DNA from: Asaia prunellae JCM 25354
GTDB taxonomy: Bacteria > Pseudomonadota > Alphaproteobacteria > Acetobacterales > Acetobacteraceae
DNA length: 64,000 nt
Direction of reading: 5' to 3'
Assembly: GCF_000613885.1 (NCBI RefSeq)
Contig: NZ_BAJV01000002.1
Location: 1 to 64,000 of the forward strand
The notes beneath the pieces are model-generated. The model was given only the letters and a program-made list of their open reading frames with translations, was not told where the DNA came from and did not search any database. The position numbers and the translations under genes are program-made. Below are positions 41,041 through 49,838 of this stretch, piece after piece (position 1 is the stretch's first letter; the number at the start of each line of letters is the position of its first letter).

Positions 41041-41509
41041 TGAGGAAAGGGAGGCGCTCCCCGCTGATGCGCCTTTTGTCGAGATCTGGACCGATGGCGG
41101 GTGCAAGCCTAATCCGGGGCCAGGAGGCTGGGGCGCTTTGCTGCGTTCAAAAGGGCATGAACGTGCCCTTTCCGGCGGTGAAAAGGAAACCACAAACAAT
41201 CGCATGGAGTTGACGGCAGCGGCCGAAGCGCTTGAAGCTCTCAACCGGCCCTGTCATGTCACCCTGCATACGGATAGTGAATATCTGCGTAATGGCATAA
41301 CGCGCTGGCACACAGGCTGGGTACGCCGTAACTGGCGAAATGCTGCTGGAGACCCTGTGAAAAATCTGGATCTATGGCAGCGTATTCTGGCTGCTGAAAA
41401 GCAGCACAAGGTCGAATGGCTCTGGGTGCGTGGGCATAGTGGCAATGCCAATAACGAGCGCGTCGATCAGATGGCCACCGCAGCGCGCGAGAAAATCGAA
41501 CGCGATTGA
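41033..41509 (+). CDS. rnhA: Ribonuclease HI
   Basis: 158 residues from ATG 41033, overlapping the thrB stop by eight bases. Cleaves RNA in RNA-DNA hybrids. All catalytic residues are visible: Asp in [18 protein letters not shown], Glu in NNRMELTAA, Asp in [11 protein letters not shown], His in [17 protein letters not shown] and the following Asp. An ATG at 41015 would extend into thrB and is not used. Confidence 0.97.
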   Translation: MSDEEREALPADAPFVEIWTDGGCKPNPGPGGWGALLRSKGHERALSGGEKETTNNRMELTAAAEALEALNRPCHVTLHTDSEYLRNGITRWHTGWVRRNWRNAAGDPVKNLDLWQRILAAEKQHKVEWLWVRGHSGNANNERVDQMATAAREKIERD

Positions 41510-41516
41510 GGTTGTG

Positions 41517-41544
41517 AGGAAAGGCGGTCCTGGCCGCCTTTCCT
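41517..41544. terminator. Bidirectional terminator between rnhA and the SBP gene
   Basis: AGGAAAGGCGG and CCGCCTTTCCT form an 11-base perfect stem with a 6-base loop. It sits between convergent genes; each strand reads a short A/T-rich flank after the stem. Confidence 0.75.
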
Positions 41545-41548
41545 TGTC

Positions 41549-42554
41549 CTAGATGGCCAGACAGATGCGATGGGCAATATCTGTCGTCTTGTCGGCATCC
41601 GGCATGACGCCAATCAGTTTCAGTTCATCCACATATTGCTCGACCTGTATCCTGAACGGATGTCCGGTTACCGTGTGACTGGCGATTTCACGATCAAGCA
41701 TTCCTTTGACGTCGTCGGGAGCATCACTGTCCTTTTGCCAGAGCCGGGCCAGCTCATCACGATGGGCGGGAAACTCATGCTGGGCATCCTGAAGAGCCGC
41801 AGTAAGAGCAGCGGCCAGCCCCGGATCCTGTGCCAGAGCTTTTGTGCCAACACCCAGAGTCAGATCGATTCGTTCGCGCTCTGCTCCTGTCATGCTGTCC
41901 AGCATGTTCCAGCTGATCCCTTGCGTCTCCTGCAGAATGCCCCAGCCGATCGGATCGTGTACTGCCACGGCATCGAGCTCTCCAGCCCGCAGTGCGTCGG
42001 CCATGTCATCGGCAGGAATGGCTACCCATTTTACCGAATCAGTCGGGTGGAGTCCCCGGCGTCTGAGCTGAATGCTGATGAATCGCCGATCCGCCCCTTC
42101 GAGACTCAGAACGCCGATCTTTTTTCCAGCAAGGTTGCCAACCTTGTGCATATGCAAGTCACGCCTGACGAGCAGGCGATAACTCCCACCGCGAACGCCA
42201 CAGGCCAGACGGCAGGCAATTCGTCTTCCTCATCCTGATAAAGGACGGGCAGCCAGTCGAGCAGAGGACTTAGCGCGGCATCGGCACGGCTGGTTACGAC
42301 CGCATCGATTGCACTATTGCCTCCCGATGTTTCCACAAGATCAACGGTCAGGTCATAGCGCCCGAAAATTCCCTGCTGGCACAGCCACAGAAGCGGATCG
42401 TAGTCGGGCTCGGGCCATGCCAGGCGGATATGACGCTTCTTGCCATCCGTTCTGATTGGCTTGTGCCGGTGGAAAAAGCTTCGCGTTTGCAAAGCGGTAG
42501 CAAGGAGAACGCCGCCTGCACCCATGAGAACAAGACGGCGGGAAGCGCTGCCAT
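41549..42554 (-). pseudogene. NMT1/CmpA-like ABC substrate-binding protein, frameshifted
   Basis: Periplasmic binding protein of the nitrate/sulfonate/thiamine-precursor type. Part one (from about 42525) reads KKRHIRLAWPEPDYDPLLWLCQQGIFGRYDLTVDLVETSGG; part two reads GGSYRLLVRRDLHMHKVGNLAGKKIGVLSLEGADRRF and continues to LKLIGVMPDADKTTDIAHR. A one-base deletion near 42215 joins them. The start is unclear: a twin-Arg-like leader (SRRLVLMGAGGVLLAT) is encoded around 42540 out of frame with the ATGs at 42554 and 42571, so further bases may be missing there. No permease or ATPase gene adjoins it. Confidence 0.78.
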
Positions 42555-42637
42555 CAGAGGAAAAACTCCATATGCAAAAAAAATGACAAAGGGGGGTTTA
42601 CCCCGGGAAAAGCATTCGCTAGATAGTGCCTCGCCGG

Positions 42638-42713
42638 TCCCGAATAGCTCAGTTGGTAGAGCAAGCGACTGTTAATCGCTGGGTCGTAGGTTCGAGTCCT
42701 ACTTCGGGAGCCA
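42638..42713 (+). tRNA. tRNA-Asn (GTT)
   Basis: 76 bases including encoded CCA. The acceptor arm TCCCGAA pairs with TTCGGGA, anticodon loop CTGTTAA with GTT, T arm GTAGG-TTCGAGT-CCTAC. Discriminator G. Confidence 0.97.
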
Positions 42714-42732
42714 GGCATTTTCCTTTCCGATT

Positions 42733-43992
42733 TCATAGTTCATCCGGTCTGATCGTATCGAGGCGATCCAGTGCCCACAGGCGCGGGAACATCCTGATCC
42801 ACAGCCCTGCGACGATCAATGTGCCGATACCACCCGCGATGACGGCAGCTTCCGTGCCGATGGCGGTGGCCAGCATGCCGCTCTCGAATTCCCCCAGCTG
42901 ATTGCTCGAGCCGATGAACAGCATGTTCACGGCAGAAACGCGGCCACGCATGCCATCCGGCGTCGCCAGCTGTGTCAGGGAACTGCGTACGACCACGCTG
43001 ACCACATCCGCTGCACCAAGTACGGCAAGTGAAACTACCGAAAGTGCAAGGGTATGCGACAGGCCGAAGACGATCGTAGCCATGCCGAAAACGCCGACAG
43101 AAGCGAACATGATCGGTCCCGCGTGCCCTCTGAGTGGATAGCGCGCAAGTATGACAGAGCAGAAGTGCCCCGATTGCAGGAGAGGCTCTCAATATACCAA
43201 GCCCGATTGGACCCAGATGCAGGATATCATCGGCATAGACCGGGAGCATGGCCGTGGCGCCACCGAGCAGGACAGCGAAAAGGTCGAGGGAGATAGCGCC
43301 AAGCAGGTCACGCCGCCGCCGCAGGAAGGCAATGCCTCCAAAGAGCGATTCGAGGCTCATTGGCGAACGGCTGCCTGAATAGGGTTTCAATTTCAGCAGC
43401 GAAGTCGAAACCAGGGCAACCGAGAAGCCGATGGCGCAGGTGAAATAGCAGAAATCCGCTCCCACACCGTAGAGCAATCCGCCGAGTGACGGGCCAATGA
43501 TAGAGGCTGTCTGGAAAAGAGAGGCTGAAAGGGCAGCGGCCTTCGGAAACTGGGCCGGGGTGGTGAGAGAGGGCAGAAAAGTCTGCTGGCAAGGAGCTTC
43601 GAATGAACGCAACGCGCCAAAACATGCGACCAGGACATAGAGCGCCCAAGGTGCAAGTTGGCCTGCCATGGACAGGAACGCCATGACCAGTGCGCCGAGG
43701 ATTTCTACAGTCTGACAGATCTGAACGATGAGCTTGCGATTATAACGATCGGCCACATGACCTGAGATGAAAACCAGGGCCAGCATGGGCATGAATTGTG
43801 CGAGGCCGATCAGTCCTAGTGCGGCGACACTATGGGTAAGAGCGTAGGTTTGCCAGGCAACTGCCACGGCGAGAACCTGGCAGAAAGGGCCGAGAGGGTA
43901 CGGCAGGCGAGAAAGGGACGAAGGCCGGTGATAGCGCTCAGGGCGGTTTCAGGATCTGACGAGCGAGGGGGAGGGGATGTGAGATCTGGCAT
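42733..43992 (-). pseudogene. MFS exporter (EntS-like), frameshifted
   Basis: Drug/siderophore-type exporter with about 12 helices. ATG 43992 (MPDLTSPPPRSSDPETALSAITGLRPFLACRTLSALS) is in a different frame from the following CQVLAVAVAWQTYALT; one base is missing within about 43880-43895. A second change near 43158 (PAIGALL to SVILARYPLRGHAGPIMFASVG) needs two missing or one extra base. The rest has GHVADRYNRK (loop 2-3) and PCQQTFLPSL, and ends AAVIAGGIGTLIVAGLWIRMFP. Corrected length about 420 residues. Function beyond export unknown. Divergent from the CsaA-like gene. Confidence 0.82.
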
Positions 43993-44088
43993 TACCGTTT
44001 CACTATAAACAGAGCGTACGAAACAGAGCCAGCGCGGAGCCTCTCAGGCTCGATTGCTTTTCTTTGTCGGCGCAGGCAATTTCCGCCG

Positions 44089-44442
44089 ATGAACCCAGAT
44101 CGTGAACCTGCTGCCGACTCGCAGCCCTCTGCCGTTGCTGCGGACATGATGCAGCCTGATATTCGTGTCGGAACCATTGCCTCAGCGCGCGAGGAGGGGG
44201 AGAAAATGCTCCTCTGGATCGATTTCGGGGCGCTTCTGGGTGTCCGCCGCGCCACAATGGCCCTTGCGAAACGTTATGGGGCGTCGCAGCTGGTTGGCAG
44301 GCAGGTTTGCGCTGTGGTTAATCCCCAGCTGCATTCCGCTTCTATGAATCAAGTTCTGGCGCTCGGTATGCCGGATCGTTCCGGCGATATGGTTCTGATC
44401 TGCCCGGACCATCGGGTGCCAGATGGAGGAAAACTGTTCTGA
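44089..44442 (+). CDS. CsaA-like tRNA-binding-domain protein
   Basis: 117 residues. OB-fold tRNA-binding domain as in CsaA and the ends of MetRS/PheRS beta: DIRVGTIASA, LLWIDFGALLGVRRATMALAKRYGASQLVGRQVCAVVN, and the C-terminal LALGMPDRSGDMVLICPDHRVPDGGKLF. CsaA has been described as a secretion chaperone; tRNA binding is the shared property. Its last base overlaps the gpt start, so the two are coupled. Confidence 0.85.
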   Translation: MNPDREPAADSQPSAVAADMMQPDIRVGTIASAREEGEKMLLWIDFGALLGVRRATMALAKRYGASQLVGRQVCAVVNPQLHSASMNQVLALGMPDRSGDMVLICPDHRVPDGGKLF

Positions 44443-44924
44443 TGGCTACCAATTATGCAACCGTCACCTGGGATCAGCTGCATCGTGATGCGCGTACCCT
44501 TGCTTCGGCTCTGATGGCGCGCGGTGCGTTCAAGGGTATCGTGGCTGTGACACGTGGCGGGCTGATTCCTGCTGCCATCATCGCCCGTGAACTTGATTGC
44601 CGCCTCGTCGAGTCCATCTCGGTGATAAGCTATTCTGGCGAGAGCGCCGAAGACCAGAAAGAACCTCGTGTGGTTAAGGCACCTGTTGCGGCAGGCGACG
44701 GCGAAGGTTTTCTGGTTATCGACGATCTGGTTGATTCCGGTGAAACGGCCAAGGTCGTGCGAGAGGTTCTTCCCAAGGCGCATTTTGCCTGTCTTTATGC
44801 CAAGCCGAATGGAAAACCCCATACGGATCAGTACGTGATGGAAGTAACTCAGGATACGTGGGTTCTCTTTCCGTGGGACACGGCGCCGCTCTTCGTGCCG
44901 CCTCTTGCACGTAACCTCGGATAA
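44442..44924 (+). CDS. gpt: Xanthine phosphoribosyltransferase
   Basis: 160 residues. Salvages xanthine and guanine with PRPP. Type I PRTase features: PRPP loop FLVIDDLVDSGETAKVV, VAVTRGGLIPAAIIARELDCRLVES, and the C-terminal WVLFPWDTAPLFVPPL typical of the enterobacterial Gpt type. Coupled to the CsaA-like gene. Confidence 0.95.
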   Translation: MATNYATVTWDQLHRDARTLASALMARGAFKGIVAVTRGGLIPAAIIARELDCRLVESISVISYSGESAEDQKEPRVVKAPVAAGDGEGFLVIDDLVDSGETAKVVREVLPKAHFACLYAKPNGKPHTDQYVMEVTQDTWVLFPWDTAPLFVPPLARNLG

Positions 44925-44954
44925 TTCTTCATTTTTTTGCATACGGCATCTTTC

Positions 44955-44979
44955 ACCCTGCCGCGAGTTGCGGTAGGGT
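44955..44979. other. Hairpin between gpt and tRNA-Pro
   Basis: ACCCTGCCGC and GCGGTAGGGT pair over 10 bases with one G-T, loop of five. It may terminate gpt transcription, though no T tract follows. Confidence 0.35.
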
Positions 44980-44988
44980 CCGCGCGTT

Positions 44989-45065
44989 CGGGGCGTGGCG
45001 CAGCCTGGTAGCGCGCTTGTTTTGGGTACAAGAGGCCCCCGGTTCGATTCCGGGCGCCCCGACCA
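44989..45065 (+). tRNA. tRNA-Pro (TGG)
   Basis: 77 bases with encoded CCA. Acceptor CGGGGCG/CGCCCCG, anticodon stem CTTGT/ACAAG with loop TTTGGGT, anticodon TGG, T arm CCCGG-TTCGATT-CCGGG. Confidence 0.97.
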
Positions 45066-45089
45066 CTACCACCAGGGTTCAAAAGGCAT

Positions 45090-45166
45090 GCGCCCTTAGC
45101 TCAGTTGGATAGAGCAACAGCCTTCTAAGCTGTGGGTCGCTGGTTCGAATCCAGCAGGGCGCGCCA
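45090..45166 (+). tRNA. tRNA-Arg (TCT)
   Basis: 77 bases with encoded CCA. Acceptor GCGCCCT/AGGGCGC, anticodon stem ACAGC/GCTGT with loop CTTCTAA, anticodon TCT. It is the last core feature before the accessory island and a typical integration target; no second copy of its 3' end was noticed. Confidence 0.97.
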
Positions 45167-45257
45167 GTTTCCTTGATTATTGGCCCCCAGAGTATGCGCC
45201 ATTATGAACTGCTGTGTTCTGGTCGCCTCATATAAAATCTTCATGCATGGTTACGGA

Positions 45258-46190
45258 TCAGTCTTCTGTAAAAAAATCCTCATCCATATGCTTGAACTCG
45301 ATTTTGCGACTGATCCGAACGCCGACTCCATATTCGATCATCAGGTTGGTCAGCCGGTTCCCGTCGATCAGTATGACGCGCTGGTTAAGGTGTTCGACAT
45401 AATTGCGGGCCTGGCTGCTGAAGCTGGTGGTGGTGACGAATACGCCCTTGGTGGCACCGTGCCCGATAAGGCTGCCGACAAAGGCCTGAACATCGGGGCG
45501 GCCGATTACGGAATCAGTATAGCGTTTGGCCTGAACATAGACCCGGTCCAGTCCCAGCCGGTCTTCGTTGATGACACCATCCACACCGCCATCGCCCGAA
45601 CGGCCGAGCTGCGCTGCCGCACTTCTCTGTGACCCGCCATAGCCCATGGCTAACAGAAGATCGACAATCAGGCGTTCGAAAAACGCCGGGCTGTTCTGGA
45701 TGATACGATCCAGAAGTTCCGCACGGAGGGCCGATTCCATGGCCTGGTAAGCTGCTTCAATCCGCTCTTCCGGGGTATCAGTCTCGACGTGACAGACATT
45801 GACTGCCGGGGTGAAGGCGGTCGAGGCGCTGTCTTCTTCACTTGGCTTCTGCCCGTTATAGAAATCGTTGAAGCTTTGATAGCCCTTGAGTTCATTGACG
45901 CCAAGCTGTGAAGGGTGTGTTGCCAGCAAGGTCCGGCCGGTATCGGTGGCAATAAATCGCCCGCGCCTGGGTGAGGTGACCAGCCCAGCCTTTGATAGAT
46001 AGAATCTTGCCCAGTGAATGCGGTTATGAAGTAAACGCTGGCCACCGCTAGGGAGCAGTTTCTCCCGTTCTTCAGCACTCAGGCCAAGCTCATTGGCAAT
46101 AAGTTCGGCCGCCTCAGCCACACGCTGTTCACTCGTGGCTGCGAGACGCAAGACGGGCAGCATCAAATCCTGATAAGTTGGAATGGTCAT
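45258..46190 (-). CDS. mrr: Mrr-type restriction endonuclease
   Basis: 310 residues from ATG 46190, whose ATGA overlaps the stop of the HsdS fragment. Mrr N-terminal winged-helix domain (TIPTYQDLMLPVLRLAA through HWARFYLSKAGLV), then the PD-(D/E)xK-like catalytic domain with ERLIVDLLLAMGYGG, RSGDGGVDGVINEDRLGLDRVYVQAKRY (Asp and Gln-x-Lys) and FVGSLIGHGATKGVFVTTTSFS. Mrr cuts DNA with modified bases. Intact. Position in a tRNA-linked island with an HsdS remnant marks a defence locus. Confidence 0.92.
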   Translation of the reverse strand: MTIPTYQDLMLPVLRLAATSEQRVAEAAELIANELGLSAEEREKLLPSGGQRLLHNRIHWARFYLSKAGLVTSPRRGRFIATDTGRTLLATHPSQLGVNELKGYQSFNDFYNGQKPSEEDSASTAFTPAVNVCHVETDTPEERIEAAYQAMESALRAELLDRIIQNSPAFFERLIVDLLLAMGYGGSQRSAAAQLGRSGDGGVDGVINEDRLGLDRVYVQAKRYTDSVIGRPDVQAFVGSLIGHGATKGVFVTTTSFSSQARNYVEHLNQRVILIDGNRLTNLMIEYGVGVRISRKIEFKHMDEDFFTED

Positions 46191-46372
46191 GCGATCGACT
46201 TTTCCTTCCATCCATATATGACTTGCGGTGCGGCTTCCCGTTCCGCCCGAATACGGCCGAGCTGCATGCTGGCAGGCTTATTGTTTGGTTTTCGCGGCAC
46301 CAATTCGCTCCTGAATGTCTTGGCTAATACGTCCTGATCGGGACGATCAATCAGTTTTTGGGTATTTGTCAC
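46187..46372 (-). pseudogene. hsdS: C-terminal fragment of a type I restriction specificity subunit (HsdS)
   Basis: 61 residues, of which LAKTFRSELVPRKPNNKPASMQLGRIRAEREAAP matches the conserved end of HsdS proteins (LAKAFRGELV.. ERIRAER). No target-recognition domains are left. Its stop overlaps the mrr start (ATGA). A weak echo of the HsdS LPP-EEQ motif is readable just upstream (46374-46450) in another frame. Most of the R-M system is gone. Confidence 0.6.
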
Positions 46373-47089
46373 CTCAGCTGCTGGGGGGGAGGGTCATTCC
46401 TGCTTGTTCTTCCGAAGAAGGTAGATGAATCTGAATTCCATTAGTTATTTCGCATTGATGTTGGGCTGGATTACGCCGTCTGTTTTCACTGCCCAATAAT
46501 AAGCGCGCGCGGCGGGAGAACAGGGATGATACGTTAGGCAGGCAGGTGTCGAACTCGTCCGTCGATGAGATAGTCAACGTGATACGCTGAGATCAGCTCG
46601 GCAAACTGGCGCGGTTTGATGATCGATGGAGAACGATCGCCAGGAAAACAGCTACGGGCAAGGGTGCCAGGAGCTACCAGTTGCTCATTACGAGGCTTCA
46701 GGAAACTGTAATTTGATGAATTCACGGTTCTTCCAATCTGCTATAGGCTTGGCAGAACTACTTGGCCTGCATAATAGAAATAGAGTAATTTTCTAATTTT
46801 CTATACTTATAAAAATTCTATATTTTAATTAAATATCGATCAATTTTGGTATTAAGCATGGTCTGAAGGTGTCTCAGGGCAATTATTCTAACCCACTCGG
46901 CAGAGGGGAGGTTAAGCGGTGCCCAGTGTCAGCATAAAATTATGATGGCCAGACAGACTGATTTCGTGCTAAAGAATAAGAACAATGCATGAACATATAA
47001 TTCTGTATTGCGTGATGCATCTGGTCAATTCCTGAACGGATTGGCTTGTTTTTGGCTAGTGGCATGAGCAAGTGTGCTGGATAAGGCAT
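46373..47089. other. Gene-poor, partly AT-rich stretch of the island
   Basis: About 700 bases. Short open frames (46374-46577 and 46534-46725, minus) may be debris of the restriction locus but have no clear family match. 46740-46860 is very AT-rich. Nothing else recognised. Confidence 0.4.
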
Positions 47090-47227
47090 ATGGATCAGAT
47101 GACAAATCGATCCTCCGACCGCTTGCCTGCTTCTACGGACTTCTGTCAGGCCTATCTGGTGCTCTGCAAGACATTGCCCAGTGGCATTTGCACGACGCTC
47201 AATGCGTCTCTGACCATGTCCGCCTGA
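47090..47227 (+). CDS. Possible small phage protein
   Basis: 45 codons from ATG 47090, with AAGG six bases upstream and a stop 24 bases before the next phage gene, whose ribosome site follows at once. No family recognised; support is only position and spacing. Confidence 0.3.
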   Translation: MDQMTNRSSDRLPASTDFCQAYLVLCKTLPSGICTTLNASLTMSA

Positions 47228-47251
47228 CGGGATTATTCGGGAGATCTATCC

Positions 47252-47767
47252 ATGACCTGGCGACCAAGCGCCAATATTCTCCGCCCCGGCAACGGGGCGG
47301 GTGGTGGCGCGTGCCCTTCTTCCAGATCCGCCCTCGCCTGGCCCTCTGCGGCATTGCATGGCGGGGGTGATTACAGCGTTGATTTTGACGGGCTGCTTGC
47401 TCCAGGCGAGTTCGTGACGTCCTTTCTGTTCGAGTGCGGTTCCGTCGCCGATCAGGCCTGGACCAACCTTTTTGGCACCATTGTCACCGCTTGGCTGCGC
47501 TGGAAAAGCCCCGGCCCGCAGATCGTGACCGTCTGCGCGCTGTCAAACCATGGCAACAGCCATCAGGTGGACGTAGCCATTACAGTGGGCACGCGCGCCT
47601 CTCTTGCCCCCGTACCACTGCCACCCGCACCGCAGACGCCCTCTTTGTCGATCACAAGCCAGGCCATGGATGAATGGCTGGCCAGCCTGCCGACCGACCC
47701 GGATGAGGTCCGCAATGGCTGGCTGAACAATGCGGGCATACCCACCCGAACCGGAGACCTTCCATGA
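47252..47767 (+). CDS. Prophage protein, probably tail-associated
   Basis: 171 residues, ATG with GGGAG upstream. Starts MTWRPSANILRPGNGAGGG; the middle (VDFDGLLAPGEFVTSFLFECG, IVTAWLRWKSPGPQIVTVCALSNHGNSHQVDVAITVGTRA) reads as a compact beta-rich domain, followed by a Pro-rich linker and a short C-terminal part. No precise family recognised. Similar proteins in acetic-acid-bacterial prophages lie before the lysis genes; assignment rests on context. ATGA overlap with the next gene. Confidence 0.5.
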   Translation: MTWRPSANILRPGNGAGGGACPSSRSALAWPSAALHGGGDYSVDFDGLLAPGEFVTSFLFECGSVADQAWTNLFGTIVTAWLRWKSPGPQIVTVCALSNHGNSHQVDVAITVGTRASLAPVPLPPAPQTPSLSITSQAMDEWLASLPTDPDEVRNGWLNNAGIPTRTGDLP

Positions 47768-48360
47768 TGAGAACCGTCTTTTCCGGGCGCGTCCCGCTGC
47801 TTGTGGCAGGGGTTTTCCTGCTCATGATGCCGGGGGCTTCCGCCGCGCCGCAATTCGTACCGCCCAACGGTCTGCCTCTGGATACGCCTCTGGGCCCGGA
47901 GCGCAATGCCGATGGATCGGGTGTCATCTCGTTCCGCACCATGGGGCGGGAGATCGCGCAGAATGCAACGGCCATCGGCGCGCTGGCGGACCAGGCCGTC
48001 ACGAAAGACGATCTTGACACCGCTCTTGCCCCTTATCAGACGCAGAGACAGGCGGCTGAAACCTATCTTCCCAAAGCAGGTGGCACAGTCCAGACGCTCG
48101 CGGTCTCTGCCTCGTTCACGCCACCAAAAATGACCTATGAGCAGGCCACCGCGTCAACCTGCACCGTGGGCACACTCTATTATATCACGAACGGCCAGAA
48201 ATTCTGGTCGAATGCCTCCTTCGGGGGAGCGGATAATTCACAGGTTCTGATCGCCAGCGATGCGGGTCAGGAAGGCGGGTTCTATGGCTGCGTTTCCATA
48301 GGCCCCGGACAGACCAGAATTGTTCCCCTTGTCGTGAATTACAATGGCGGGGCGCGATGA
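47764..48360 (+). CDS. Prophage protein with signal peptide, possible tail-fibre/receptor-binding part
   Basis: 198 residues. N-terminal hydrophobic leader (VPLLVAGVFLLMMPGASAAP), a helical segment (MGREIAQNATAIGALADQAV), then LPKAGGTVQTLAVSASFTPPKMTYEQ, of the kind found where phage fibre repeats (YLPKAGG) meet a distal domain. Function not certain. Overlaps the previous gene by four bases. A 17-codon frame (48357-48410) overlapping its stop is noted but not called. Confidence 0.5.
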   Translation: MMRTVFSGRVPLLVAGVFLLMMPGASAAPQFVPPNGLPLDTPLGPERNADGSGVISFRTMGREIAQNATAIGALADQAVTKDDLDTALAPYQTQRQAAETYLPKAGGTVQTLAVSASFTPPKMTYEQATASTCTVGTLYYITNGQKFWSNASFGGADNSQVLIASDAGQEGGFYGCVSIGPGQTRIVPLVVNYNGGAR

Positions 48361-48421
48361 TGCTCTACCCGAACGTCTCCATTCCGCTCCGGAGGACGCA
48401 ACACGCCTGAAAGGCAGGACA

Positions 48422-48706
48422 ATGCCTGACAATCTCACCCCGCAACCCTGGTGGGCTGCCCTTGTCGGCGGGATGCTCTTTACCATCCGCTGGCTGATCG
48501 GCTTCGGGGCGTCGAGCGCGAAAGCCACCATCGAATCACAGCGTCAGGATCTGGACCGGCTGAACGCACGCGTGGACAAGCTCGAAGAGCGGGAGAAAGA
48601 GTATCTCGCGTTGATCGACGAATTGCGCACACAGAATGCGATGTTACGCAAAGCGATGGGACGGGCAGGTGTGATTATCCCGGATCAAAGCACCTCGAGG
48701 CAATAG
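48422..48706 (+). CDS. Small phage membrane protein with coiled coil (possible spanin/holin accessory)
   Basis: 94 residues from ATG 48422, with AGGCAGGA upstream. A single hydrophobic segment (WWAALVGGMLFTIRWLIGFGA) is followed by a coiled coil (ESQRQDLDRLNARVDKLEEREKEYLALIDELRTQ). This is the layout of i-spanins and related lysis proteins; position just before the endolysin supports a lysis role, but no family was recognised. Confidence 0.5.
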   Translation: MPDNLTPQPWWAALVGGMLFTIRWLIGFGASSAKATIESQRQDLDRLNARVDKLEEREKEYLALIDELRTQNAMLRKAMGRAGVIIPDQSTSRQ

Positions 48707-48752
48707 ATCGCCAAAAACTGCATCAGGCGTAATAATAAAAAGAGAAATCGAC

Positions 48753-49265
48753 ATGACAGATTCACTGGAAATCGCCCTGGCGCTTTTGCGTCGGGACGAT
48801 ATCGAGGGGCTGCGTCTTGCGCCCTATCTTTGCCCTGCGGGTTACTGGACCATCGGTATTGGCAATCGCTTCCTAGCTGATGGCTCGCCTGTCACGGCCC
48901 GCACCAAATCCTTTACCGAAGCCGAGGCCATCGCTTTGGTTCAGCAAACACTGTCAGAGCTGCGCGTGAAACTGCGCGTTTCTGTCACAGTGCCCCTCAC
49001 CCCCTGGCAGGAAGGAGCGCTGCTTTCATGGCAATTCAATGTGGGCAGCAACGCAATGCGCAGATCCACGCTTGTTAGTGTACTCAACCGGAAATTCTAT
49101 GCGGCGGCAGGGCAACAATTGCTTGTCTGGGACAAGATAACGGTCAGAGACAGGCTTTCTGGCTTGGATAAAAAGATCGTCTCCACGGGCCTTCAGAGGC
49201 GCAGACGGCTGGAGCTTGTCATTTATTCCGGTCGTCCGGTCGCAGGTGTGCCGTTCACGGTCTGA
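48753..49265 (+). CDS. Phage endolysin, GH24 lysozyme family
   Basis: 170 residues. The catalytic triad of T4-type lysozymes, Glu-8aa-Cys-5aa-Thr, is visible: EGLRLAPYLCPAGYWTIGIG, with Glu19, Cys28 and Thr34. The region PLTPWQEGALLSWQFNVGSNAMRRSTLVSVLN is also typical. The usual GLXXRR near the end appears as GLQRRRRLE. No signal peptide. Intact and probably active if expressed. Confidence 0.88.
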   Translation: MTDSLEIALALLRRDDIEGLRLAPYLCPAGYWTIGIGNRFLADGSPVTARTKSFTEAEAIALVQQTLSELRVKLRVSVTVPLTPWQEGALLSWQFNVGSNAMRRSTLVSVLNRKFYAAAGQQLLVWDKITVRDRLSGLDKKIVSTGLQRRRRLELVIYSGRPVAGVPFTV

Positions 49266-49309
49266 CTGACCTCGTTTTTTTCTGAGATTTCTGAAAAGGA
49301 GTTACCAGC

Positions 49310-49546
49310 ATGGATCTGGAATGGCAGCAACTTTATGCGTCCATCCTTCCTTTCATTCCTGCCGAAACTGCCAGCGACCTGACAGTGATTGGTACATTTC
49401 TCGTTGCGTTGTGCGCCATTGTGGCGCGGTTCTGGCCCCGACCTGCCGCCAGGTCGAAATGGCTTTTTATCTATTTGCTGGTCAATCGTATTGCGATGAA
49501 CAGCAAGCATGCGTCCAACGCAGATGATGTGAACCGGTCCGATTAG
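49310..49546 (+). CDS. Holin-like small membrane protein
   Basis: 78 residues, ATG with AAGGAG nine bases upstream. One or two hydrophobic stretches (SDLTVIGTFLVALCAIVARFW and WLFIYLLVNRIAM) and a charged tail. Small membrane proteins in this position act as holins; the family is not firmly recognised. Confidence 0.55.
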   Translation: MDLEWQQLYASILPFIPAETASDLTVIGTFLVALCAIVARFWPRPAARSKWLFIYLLVNRIAMNSKHASNADDVNRSD

Positions 49547-49787
49547 TGGTGGTAGTGACATCTAGTAGATAATTTTCGATAATATTACTTATAATAATTT
49601 ATCAGTTCGGTTTTAATATATTTATTATAAAGGTAATTTTCGGGTAGATTGTATTGTGGAGGGGATATATAGGAAATTAGCAATAATATATTCAATTCAT
49701 TAATATTATTTTTGTAATAATGGTATTTTAAATCTACAGGATGGATTTCTATCAGAAATATTTGATATTGCTTTAATGATAAATTTG
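49547..49787. other. AT-rich spacer
   Basis: About 240 bases of very AT-rich DNA behind the holin-like gene. No gene seen; base composition is unlike the core genome and supports foreign origin. Confidence 0.5.
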
Positions 49788-49829
49788 CAATGTACTATAT
49801 CAAGTAAAATTTATTGATATAGTACATTG
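49788..49829. terminator. Perfect 16-base inverted repeat behind the Hint-domain gene
   Basis: The arms CAATGTACTATATCAA and TTGATATAGTACATTG are exact complements with a 10-base loop, nine bases beyond the Hint gene stop. It probably ends that transcript on the minus strand; the AT-rich stem without a T tract is unusual for a simple terminator. Confidence 0.6.
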
Positions 49830-49838
49830 TTTATTTAT

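Larger units (their letters stand above)
47090..49546 (+). mobile_element. Prophage remnant (tail and lysis module)
   Basis: Five or six small, closely packed plus-strand genes ending in endolysin and holin-like protein. No integrase, terminase, capsid or portal gene occurs in the window, so only the late end remains (or the phage tail unit was recruited). It lies between the Mrr locus and the Hint-domain gene, behind tRNA-Arg. Confidence 0.65.

Noticed and set aside
44955-44979. Hairpin before tRNA-Pro as an RNA gene
   Set aside because: Only 25 bases, no further structure; kept as a simple hairpin.
46374-46725. Two short minus-strand frames upstream of the HsdS tail
   Set aside because: A faint LPP-EEQ-like echo is not enough to call more HsdS; left as possible debris.
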